Shown in pieces: positions 55,890 to 64,000 of a stretch of 64,000 nucleotides of DNA. The notes under the pieces were generated by a model that was not told the DNA's origin, did no database searches, and saw nothing but the letters and a program-made list of their open reading frames with translations. The stretch spans positions 87,709,980 through 87,773,979 of the forward strand of contig CP136063.1 in assembly GCA_032622095.1 (NCBI GenBank). The letters run 5' to 3'. The translations under genes and the position numbers were made by a program. Numbering within the stretch: the stretch's first letter is position 1; every line of letters starts with the position of its first letter. The DNA comes from Siphonodentalium dalli (taxonomy: Eukaryota > Mollusca > Scaphopoda > Gadilida > Siphonodentaliidae).

Positions 55890-56228
55890 TTCGACTTTGT
55901 GTCGTACAGACGTGCATGCATGGTGTTGCACTTCAGTTATCAGCCTGTTGCTAAAGGACTCCATCGCCTTTGTTATCGCGGCGACAAATGAATATGTCGC
56001 CTTCCATTATAGGACAAATACGCACGGATAAACATCGTATTTGACAGCGACTCAATTATCTTGCTGATTTGCCACAATACGAAAAATTTACGCATAAATT
56101 CACAGATGTGACCGCTAAGTGGTAGGTGATAGGGTCGTGTTCGGTGTGAACATAAAATCGCATGCTTTAAACTGCTATGGACAACAGAAAACAGTCGTAA
56201 AAATCGTGCCCAGTGTGAATTGACCCTA
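55890..56228 (-). mobile_element. Element end with GGTCAATTCACAC terminus, inverse of 43979
   Basis: Read from the minus strand it starts AGGGTCAATTCACACTGGGC and follows the same sequence order as 43979-44085. The distal boundary is not clear; TGTCGCCTTCCATTATAGGA and CCGCTAAGTGG lie within. Confidence 0.45.
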
Positions 56229-56490
56229 AGTCATAAATATTTGTGTTTTGGTGCAGCCCGGTGTTTCCACATGTCCACTCAGCTCCGATTCCAGGATGTT
56301 GCACCAATCAATATTTTATATCTACCTGACATGGACAATTATTCAGCTGGTAATAAAAACATTATAATGGAAATTTATTGGAACCACAACATACAATGTA
56401 CATGTAGGTGTTCAGTGCACATCTGTCTATCATTGGAAGCCTACCTCTTTTTTATTTTCATCCCTCTGATGGTTAAATTAAGTTAAGAAT
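56225..56490 (+). repeat. 230-bp interspersed repeat, copy 4
   Basis: GGTGCAGCCCGGTGTTTCC, CTCCGATTCCAGGATGTTGC, CCAATCAATATTTTATATCT, ACCTGACATGGACAATTATT and TTTATTGGAACCACAAC. It shows the uninterrupted CAATATTTTATATCTACC that is split by a TTAA element in copy 5. Confidence 0.8.
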
Positions 56491-56574
56491 TTCGTAAAAA
56501 ATCACTGAACAAACTGAAATATCTAAAGTTTTAATATGTGTGTAGTGAGAAACAGACTTTTGCCGGTTGGTTGA

Positions 56575-56696
56575 TACAGTAATGCCCTAAATAATCGACT
56601 CCTTAACCACAGAAGAATTATGGGTAACTTTTCAGGATTTAGTCGGAAATATGGCTTGCTGTGGTTAAGGAGTCGATTATTTAGGGCATTACTGTA
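56575..56696. mobile_element. Palindromic MITE (TACAGTAATGCC family) with right-arm deletion
   Basis: TACAGTAATGCCCTAAATAATCG at the left and CGATTATTTAGGGCATTACTGTA at the right. The middle of the foldback is deleted (GGCTTGCTGTGG junction). It sits inside the 230-bp repeat between GTTGGTTGA and TATATTTGTG. Confidence 0.85.
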
Positions 56697-56788
56697 TATA
56701 TTTGTGTTTCGGTGCAACTAGGTGTTTCCACAGAGTACTAACAATGTCTGTTCAGTTCCGATTCCAGGAAAGTCACTCCAATCAATAG

Positions 56789-57272
56789 TTAACCCTTTGA
56801 TGACGGGAGCTGCGCTGGCGCAACATTAAAGCCCCTGTGTCAATGCATTCTGTTATATACGCGAGTCGACCATAGGTCTCCTCGAATATATAAGAGAATG
56901 CATTGACCTAAAAAAAAAAATTATTATCAATTTTTCTTACATTCTTTAACAATTTTTTTATTTTTCCTTATATTCTTTAACAATTTTATCATTTTTATCA
57001 ATTTTTTCTTACATTCTTTATCAATTTTTATCCATTTTTTCTTACATTTTATACCAACTTTTATGTAATTTTTTTTATGATTATTTCTTAATACATTCTT
57101 TAACAATTTGTTATCATTTTTTTCATTTTTCTTACATTTTTTAACAATTATAAAAAATAATACATTCTCTTATATATGCGAGGTGACCTATGGTCGATTT
57201 GCATATATAAGAGAATGCATTGGCACAGGGTTTTCGCAAAATTTCAGGAAGCTCCAGTCATGAAAGGGTTAA
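56789..57272. mobile_element. piggyBac-like two-hairpin MITE, triplicated copy a
   Basis: TTAACCCTTTGATGACGGGAG and CTCCAGTCATGAAAGGGTTAA. The long spacer is a series of TTTTTCTTACATTCTTTAAC repeats. It is inserted in the 230-bp repeat at CAATCAATAG|TTAA|TATCTATCTGAC. Confidence 0.9.
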
Positions 57273-57374
57273 TATCTATCTGACATGAGCAATTATTCAG
57301 TCGTAATGAAAGCATTTTAAGTACTAACAATGTCTGTTCAGTTCCGATTCCAGGAAAGTCACTGCAATCAATAG

Positions 57375-57898
57375 TTAACCCTTTGATGACGGGAGCTGTG
57401 CTGGCGCAACATTAAAGCCCCTGTGTCAATGCATTCTGTTATATATGCGAGTCGACCATAGGTCTCCTCGCATATATAAGAGAATGCATTGACCTAACAA
57501 AAAAAATTATTATAAATTTTTCTTACATTCTTTAACAATTTTTTTATTTTTCCTTATATTCTTTAACAATTTTATCATTTTTTATAATTTTTTCATTCAT
57601 TCTTTAACAATTTTATCATTTTTATCAATTTTTTCTTACATTCTTTATCAATTTTTATCAATTTTTTCTTACATTTTATACCAACTTTTATGTAATTTTT
57701 TTTATGATTATTTCTTAATACATTCTTTAACAATTTGTTATCATTTTTTTCATTTTTCTTACATTTTTTAACAATTATAAATATAATACATTCTCTTATA
57801 TATGCGAGGTGACCTATGGTCGATTTGCATATATAAGAGAATGCATTGGCACAGGGTTTTCGCAAAATTTCAGGAAGCTCCAGTCATGAAAGGGTTAA
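57375..57898. mobile_element. piggyBac-like two-hairpin MITE, triplicated copy b
   Basis: It matches 56789-57272 with an expanded TTTTTCTTACATTC spacer (one extra repeat unit, ATTTTTTCATTCATTC) and a single-base change in the flank (CACTGCAATC). Confidence 0.9.
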
Positions 57899-58000
57899 TA
57901 TCTATCTGACATGAGCAATTATTCAGTCGTAATGAAAGCATTTTAAGTACTAACAATGTCTGTTCAGTTCCGATTCCAGGAAAGTCACTCCAATCAATAG

Positions 58001-58533
58001 TTAACCCTTTGATGACGGGAGCTGCGCTGGCGCAACATTAAAGCCCCTGTGTCAATGCATTCTGTTATATATGCGAGTCGACCATAGGTCTCCTCGCATA
58101 TATAAGAGAATGCATTGACCTAAAAAAAAAAATTATTATAAATTTTTCTTACATTCTTTAACAATTTTTTTTATTTTTCCTTATATTCTTTAACAATTTT
58201 ATCATTTTTTATAATTTTTTCATTCATTCTTTAACAATTTTATCATTTTTATCAATTTTTATCAATTTTTTACATTCTTTATCAATTTTTATCAATTTTT
58301 TCTTACATTTTATACCAACTTTTATGTAAATTTTTTTATGATTATTTCTTAATACATTCTTTAACAATTTGTTATCATTTTTTTCATTTTTCTTACATTT
58401 TTTAACAATTATAAAAAATAATACATTCTCTTATATATGCGAGGTGACCTATGGTCGATTTGCATATATAAGAGAATGCATTGGCACAGGGTTTTCGCAA
58501 AATTTCAGGAAGCTCCAGTCATGAAAGGGTTAA
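58001..58533. mobile_element. piggyBac-like two-hairpin MITE, triplicated copy c
   Basis: It matches copy b including the extra spacer unit, with a further ATCAATTTTT repeat. Copies b and c are therefore closer to each other than to a, giving an order for the duplications. Confidence 0.9.
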
Positions 58534-58580
58534 TATCTATCTGACATGAGCAATTATTCAGTCGTAATGAAAGCATTTTA

Positions 58581-59409
58581 AAAGGAAATTTATTGGAACA
58601 TCACTTATCATGATATAGGTTTTCTTTCAACATGTTCAGTCGTGCACATTGATGGCTACAACTTGTCATTTAGATCATTCTAGAATGGTTAGACATTTAT
58701 AATTTCCAAATTGTACTTAATTGTCTCACTAAGTATTTAATTACTCATTCCACATTCCACTAAGGTATATTAAGATGGATGATAAGGCAGTGTAAATCTG
58801 TATATATACATGTAGAAGAGTAGGATCTGTCTGTCTGCCTATCTGCAATATTTCTGCCAGACCCATGGACTGATTTCAACCAAATTTGGTGTGGTGACTC
58901 AGAGTACCTCGGCAGATGTTATAACATTGTTAATTTTTCAAAATTTTTATTTAAATTTTTTTTTTATAATTTACATTTGTTAAATTGAGCAAGGAGTTCA
59001 ATCTAAAAAAAAATAAAAAATTTAAAGACATATTAGGGACTTGTTCCGGTGCATGGAACTGATAAGTTAGTATTCAGGTGCTACGCCAGCTGGTGGAATG
59101 TTGAATTCTACTAACATTGCCGAAAATCTGAACCAAATTGACCATACCACTCCATAGAAAACATCGTCTGAAATACGTTCAATTGTAATATTTACTTCTC
59201 GATTCGGGACACAACTATCGGCAATAAACAAACGAAAATGATTTTGGCATTGAGAGTCACTGCATTTAATTGATATGTAAGAATATATGTAAAAATAACT
59301 ACCCTGAGCAAGATTACGCTCCTTTTCTATTTGATCATCCCATCGGAGTGTTTCACATCACTTTAAGATTTTTTTTCTTCAAAATGTGCACACAAAAATG
59401 TAAAATTTT
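58581..59409. other. Non-coding stretch with a decayed (CTGTC)n-linked fragment
   Basis: 58820-58925 (GATCTGTCTGTCTGCC, GACCCATGGACTGATTTCAACC, AAATTTGGTGTGGTGACTC) resembles the bodies of the (CCGTCC)n-linked elements. Otherwise AT-rich, with no exon. Confidence 0.5.
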
Positions 59410-59424
59410 AAGATAGCAACAAGC

Positions 59425-59595
59425 TTTTGGCTGTTGGTTGATATATATTTATGTCTCGGTACAGCCAGGTGATATTATAAATCACTGTCTGCTCTAATTC
59501 CAGGAATGTCCCTCCAATCAATATTTTATATCTATCTTTCAGTTGGTAATGAAAGCATTTAACAAGGAAATTTATTGGAACATAAGGCGACACCA
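59425..59595 (+). repeat. 230-bp interspersed repeat, copy 6
   Basis: GTTGGTTGATATATATTTAT, CAGCCAGGTG, CTAATTCCAGGAATGTCCCT, CCAATCAATATTTTATATCT and GGAAATTTATTGGAACATAAG. The CAGAGTACTAACAAT block is deleted. Confidence 0.75.
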
Positions 59596-59609
59596 ATTTA
59601 ATTAGTCTA

Positions 59610-60048
59610 CAAGCCTTAAAATAGTGTGTCTGTCATTTGCAGAATGAGGTCCCCAAAGGGTGAATTTAGTGAAGCTATCCTGCATGGCAGGCTAGCAATT
59701 ACAAATTCACCCTCTGGGAACCTCATTCTGCTGAGGCCTAAACTGCTACGCGAGACATAGGATTACATTGAAGTTACCTAGTTGAAGTTGGTGATGTTCA
59801 CCCATTAGTCACCTCGATTATACATTTTATCTTCTGAAAATTAGGCGATATAGAAACTTGCCAGAAGGGAAAAAGTAACTAAAAACAATGTTAATTGTAG
59901 ACTATAGATACTTCCCAGAAGTATAAGCAGAATGAGGTTCTCAGAATGTGAATTTACTGATGCTAGCATGCTGTGTGGGGTAGTGTCACTAAATTCATCC
60001 ACTGGGTACCTCATTCTGCAAATGACAGACACACTATTTCAATGCTTG
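59610..60048 (-). mobile_element. Full-length composite hairpin MITE
   Basis: CAAGCCTTAAAATAGTGTGTC at the left and GACACACTATTTCAATGCTTG at the right. Hairpins lie at 59640-59735 and 59926-60020 around the family spacer in reverse orientation (CATTAGTCACCTCGATTATAC, CTTCCCAGAAG). At 439 bp it is collinear with 35458-35905 reversed. Confidence 0.88.
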
Positions 60049-60245
60049 TCCGCCTACGTTTTTACCAAAATAGCAACAAAAAACAAACAAATACGCCCAT
60101 GGTGTTCAGCTTGTTTAAAATTCTCACCAAACCTTTCGATCAGTCATTATATCATCGGAAATTGAGAATAACTGAGATATTAATGTGTTGTTTTTTTTTA
60201 TTTTTATTCGCAAATAATGATATCATTGTATCATGTGGAATAATC

Positions 60246-60674
60246 GCCATTTGCAGAATGAGGTCCCCAGAGGCTGAATTTAGTGACGCTATCTCGAATA
60301 ATGGGCTAGCATCACTAAATTCACCATCTGGGGACCTCATTCTGCTTAGACCTCATCTTCTTTAATATTATCAAATTTCTATAGAAACTTCTTCACATAG
60401 ATTCTATTTCTGTTATAGTTTAGTTTCTCTACATCCCCAAATTGGCAGATGACACATTGCATAATCGAGGTTCCCAATGGGTGTACATCACAATATTCAC
60501 CTTTTGGGAACTTCAATCTGAGTCTTTGTCTCTCATAGCAGATGAGGCCATGCAGAATGAGGTCCCCAGAGGGTGAATTTAGTGATGCTAGCCTGCTATG
60601 CATGATAGGGTCACTAAATTCACCCTATGGGGACCTTATTCTGCTAATGACAGGCACCTCATACTCAGACTTGA
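60246..60674 (+). mobile_element. Composite hairpin MITE, nearly complete
   Basis: CATTTGCAGAATGAGGTCCC opens hairpin A (60255-60345). The spacer matches 35585-35780 closely (CTATAGAAACTTCTTCACAT, CCCCAAATTGGCAGA). Hairpin B is 60553-60645, and the right terminus GACAGGCACCTCATACTCAG, ACTTG is present. The left terminal repeat is lost. Confidence 0.85.
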
Positions 60675-61125
60675 ATCGGTATGTCAAGATCTGCCTGCGT
60701 TTTTTTTAATTTGTTTTCCTCTATCTAGAGATTTCTTCCCCTGATGTTTGCAAACCAACTGATAATATTGCTGTGGCTTAATGATGGTGTAGGTGATAGT
60801 CTGGAGATAGATTAATTTGCTAATACATCCTTATTCGATATACGGTGCCGCCAATGAAGTGAAAACCTATATCTCACCAGCAGCTCATCGATCTCGATTT
60901 CGCTGACATGATGTAGAGTTTCTCGCCTATATTCTCATTTCATTATAACCCGGTGGAAAAAAAAGTCAAACAATAAATTCATGAGTAGTCTGAGTTCCTA
61001 ATAGAATTTACCCCGAACCGTAGTCGTCTGTTATTGTTCATGAGTGCAATAGGGTATTGGTAGCATGGGAGAGTTATCCTTTCGCAATCACATGGTTGAC
61101 ATTAGTTGTTTTGTTTTCTGTTTTT
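60675..61125. other. Non-coding stretch, nothing recognised
   Basis: No exon, promoter or repeat family is supported. Confidence 0.4.
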
Positions 61126-63600
61126 AACTCACCTGATACAAAGTCTCTGGTGGAGCTATAGTCATCACTCCTCGTCCGTCGTCCATCCATCCGCCCATCG
61201 TCCATCCATCCCTCCGTTCGTCCCTCCATCAAGAATCGTCTTCTCCAGAACTACCGGTATAAGACCGAATGGGTTCATATTGTGTGTGGATGTTCCCTTG
61301 GTGACTCACATTCAGATTTGTTCAAATAAGGTCACCAGGTCAATTAGTTGCAAAACCAGGTCCATAACAAGTAATTCTTAGAACGTCTTCTTATCAAGAA
61401 CCATTGGGCCGATTTAGCTAATATTTGGTATGGAGTTTCCTTGGATGACTGGGGTTCAGATTTGTTCAAATGGGTTCACTGGGTCAAATAGGGGTCAAGC
61501 CAGCGACATAATTACTATTTCAATGGCCTCGGGGGTAAAAAATATTTGATTCGAGTCGAGGAAGTCACCCATCAAAGCTCAGATTTGTTAGATATCGATT
61601 TTAGAAATCTATTATTTTTCATTATCGGGAATACTTTCTGACTCAGAACACAGTCAAAATTGCGTTATTATTACCACTTGATTTTAGAGTTATCCATCCT
61701 TGTCTGTTTGAATAGTGTTTTTGGTGTACACATCTCGAGCAGGTTACGAAATTGACGGCAATTATTACTCATCTCGAGAAAATAACAAATTTCAAAAATC
61801 AATATCTAATAACTCTGAGCTTTGTTTGATGTGTTCCTCGACTCGAATCAAATATTTTTTACCCCCAAAGCCAAAGAAATAGTAATATAGGACCCTCTGA
61901 TCGGATTGTTGTTGTTGGAATCTGTTTAGATGGGGACCCTCTGTTCGGATTGAGTACCTTTAAACAAATTGAAAAACTAATACCATTACCATTCTGAAGG
62001 TTATGCTCCCTGGCCTTTCACCCAAGTTCACTGCTTTTGCCTCCCTGGTCCCAAAAATAGTATTTACTCAAATTCTTGACAGAGAATCATTAATAAGAAG
62101 CATTATTTTGGTTCCCATTGTATGTTTACACATGTCAAGTGAAATCTGACATATCTATAAACATTCCCTGGAGATCTGCTAGAGGTCATTAATTCCTAAT
62201 TACAACAATATATCATTTGTATTTGATCAAAATTCTCAATAGGACATTTAACACTCCCACACCCACCACCTCAGAAGAGAACATATTTGACACTGCCAGC
62301 TATACTATTTCAGTTAAGATAGGTTCACCAGGTCAAATAGGGGAAAGGCCAAGGGCATACTTTCCATCTATAGTAACCCTTGAAAAGTCTTCTTTGACAG
62401 AATCACCAGGTCTATTTAGCTCACATTTAATATTGAGGCTTCTTTGGTGATTGTGATTCAGATTTGTTCAAGCAGGGTCACCAGGTCAAATAGGTGCAAG
62501 GCCAGGCACAATACTCTTTCTCTCGATAGTAATTGCAAGAACCAAATGGCCTTTTTTGCTTATATTTGGTATGAAATGACCTTGGGTGACAGGATTTCAG
62601 ATTTGTGAAAATGGGATCACAAATTTCAAATAAAGGCAGAGCCAGGGACATAACTATTTCACTCCATAGTAATTCTTAAAACATGTTTGCAAGAAATAGT
62701 TGGCTTATTTAGCATGGAGTGTTCTTGTTTGACTGGAATTCAAATTTGTTAAAATGGGGTCACCAGGTAAAATAGGGGCAAAGCAAAGGACTGTTTCCCC
62801 CCATAATAATTCTTAATATGCATCCTTCACATGAAGGTCTATTTTACTGATATTTAGTTTGAAGGGTTCTTTGTTGACTGGGATTCAAATATATTCATAT
62901 GGGGGTCACGGGTCAAATAGGGCGGGACCAGGGACACAACTATTTGTCTCTATAGTAGTTCTTAAAATGTCTTCACAAGAGAGGTTGGACTATTTAGCTT
63001 ACATATAGTATGGATGGTCCTTTGGTGACTGAGATTAAGATTTGTTAAAATGAGGTCAATCTGTCAAGAAATGGCAGGGCTACAGGACTTACCACTTTTC
63101 TGTCTAAAAAATCATCGATATATCAAACTCATTAAAACATCTACCTTGGAACCACCTGACTGATTAATCTGACATATGGTGTTTAGGGTCCATAGATAAT
63201 TGGTCTTCAAACATGTCTAAATGGTTTTTAAAAAAGGTGCTTGTGAGATTGGAAATTTCCAACAATTGAGAAAGTTTGAGATGTCGGTTGTGAAATTTCA
63301 ACCTATTAAGGGAGGTGCACGAAATGATTTATGAACTTGGGAGTCCTGTCGGGAGGGGACTTGATATGAGCTGGAGAGGGGAGGGGTGATCAATAGTTTA
63401 CAGTTGATAATTTCAAGGTGGATATTCACTGATCTACACACATGAAGCCTCTTTAGCCACATGTCCTGTTTAGAAATGCTTCTTTTAAAGTGATAATGAA
63501 ATGTTCTGACTGTTGTCGTGTCCAGAGTCCCAGTCTTTTCAGTCTTTGCAGTCAGGTGAGTGACCCCACAGTCATTGACTGTCTTGTTATCACACACCAG
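61126..63600 (+). mobile_element. GCTCACCTGAGACG element, copy 4, longest
   Basis: AACTCACCTGATACAAAGTC, CTATAGTCATCACTCCTCGT and CCGTCC/CCATCC runs open it. After a nested TTAA-element remnant (61506-61963) the body continues as about nine diverged units of 100-150 bp (CAGATTTGTTCAAAT, GGTCACCAGGTCAAATAGG, GGCCAGGGACATAAC, ATAGTAATTCTTAAAA). It ends in the family 3' block (63440-63590). No frame survives, so the units are not a protein-coding repeat now. Confidence 0.8.
61506..61963 (+). mobile_element. TTAA MITE (GGTACTCAATCCGATC family), left end missing
   Basis: The body is recognised by GGGGTAAAAAATATTTGATT, TCGAGTCGAGGAAG and CCATCAAAGCTCAG. The right end GGATTGAGTACCTTTAA is intact. 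Just inside it, GGACCCTCTGNTCGGATTG is present twice 40 bp apart, a local duplication. Confidence 0.8.
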
Positions 63601-63719
63601 CCATCTTCTCCTGTATAAAATGCAAAAAAAGAGTTGTTCTCTTTGATATATCAGTAGTTTACATGTATATTATTTTGTCATTTTTATATAAGCCCATTTT
63701 GAAAAACCGACGTTTTATG

Positions 63720-64000
63720 TTATTGTTCTGAGTGTCTGTCAATGCGTCTTCTGTCTGTCTGTCTGTCCATCATTCACTTTTTTCATTTCCGGATGATAAC
63801 TTTAGTAAGTCTGAACTGAATGGACTTAAATTTATTATGTGGGTTTACTAGCACACAATACAGGTCAAGTTCGTATTTGGGTTCCGCCCGGAAACTTTTA
63901 TCAGAGTTATGGCCTTTTTGTTGGAATTTGCACTTAATTTTTGTTTCCGGATGATAACTTTAGTAAGTCTGAATTGAATGGAATGAAACTTTTTATGTGA
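63720..64000 (+). mobile_element. (CTGTC)n-linked element, running off the window
   Basis: GTCTTCTGTCTGTCTGTCTG, then TTCCGGATGATAACTTTAGT, AAGTCTGAACTGAATGGA, CAGGTCAAGTTCGTATTTGG and CAGAGTTATGGCC. The TTCCGGATGATAAC unit starts again at 63943, so at least two internal repeats of about 165 bp are present. Confidence 0.65.

Larger units (their letters stand above)
56733..58580 (+). repeat. Tandem triplication of a MITE with its flanks
   Basis: A unit starting AGTACTAACAATGTCTGTTC occurs at 56733, 57320 and 57946 (587, 626 and about 635 bp). Each holds part of the 230-bp repeat plus a whole piggyBac-like MITE, and joins to the next at GCATTTTAAGTACTAAC. The third copy runs on into GCATTTTAAAAGGAAATTTA, the normal continuation of the 230-bp repeat. 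Confidence 0.9.

Overview
The window is eukaryotic, animal-type nuclear DNA. It is AT-rich, has almost no long open reading frames, contains GT-AG bounded exons, and is packed with non-autonomous transposons. The element that begins GCTCACCTGAGACGAAGTCTC, continues into CTATAGTCATCACTCCTCGTC and then runs into (CCGTCC)n is a type I associate with mollusc and other lophotrochozoan genomes, so a bivalve or gastropod is my best guess. No species can be named from the sequence alone.

Genes are sparse. (1) On the minus strand at 17773-17911 lies the first coding exon of a MAP1/Futsch-type microtubule-associated protein. It has a promoter-like CCAAT/TATATA stretch at 18095-18119, and behind that a remarkable array of five foldback units (18158-18406). 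(2) On the plus strand at 27007-27044 and 29232-29326 lie the first two coding exons of a ubiquitin-activating E1 enzyme, closest to UBA6 in my recollection. I could not find its remaining exons in the next 34 kb. (3) Two well-spliced plus-strand exons of an unrecognised protein, with a stop codon, lie at 33415-33522 and 34213-34326. Two weaker exon candidates lie at 36704-36757 and 48656-48806.

The rest is a dense mosaic of miniature elements. The families I can define are: (a) TTAA-flanked elements with CCCTTT termini (piggyBac-like), most built as two head-to-head hairpins (3618, 29563, 32615, 33011, 37195, 39177, 48414, 50005, 56789, 57375, 58001), plus smaller TTAA families at 14345 and 43321; (b) a second TTAA family with GGTACTCAATCCGATC termini (3035, 20671, 50480, 61506); (c) a near-perfect palindrome with TACAGTAATGCC ends (593, 1768, 6104, 11378, 34349, 56575); (d) a composite element of two hairpins joined by a spacer, with an 8-bp target duplication (15 blocks listed); (e) several hAT-like elements with exact 8-bp duplications (11898-12461, 46185-47359, 51826-52718); (f) a Mutator-like foldback element inside a hAT-like one (24105-26092); (g) (CCGTCC)n-linked elements with internal repeats (31203, 40145, 44346, 47485, 53674, 61126, 63720); and (h) a roughly 230-bp interspersed repeat.

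Layout: 1-17.7 kb is intergenic or a distal intron with scattered elements. 17.7-18.9 kb is the MAP1 promoter region. 19-26 kb holds large inverted-repeat elements. 27-34.3 kb holds the E1 exons and the unknown gene. 34-64 kb is almost wholly repeat, including a local triplication at 56.7-58.6 kb and a duplicated block (about 44.3-46.2 kb and 53.7-55.3 kb). Positions were read by eye, and element boundaries may be off by a few bases.
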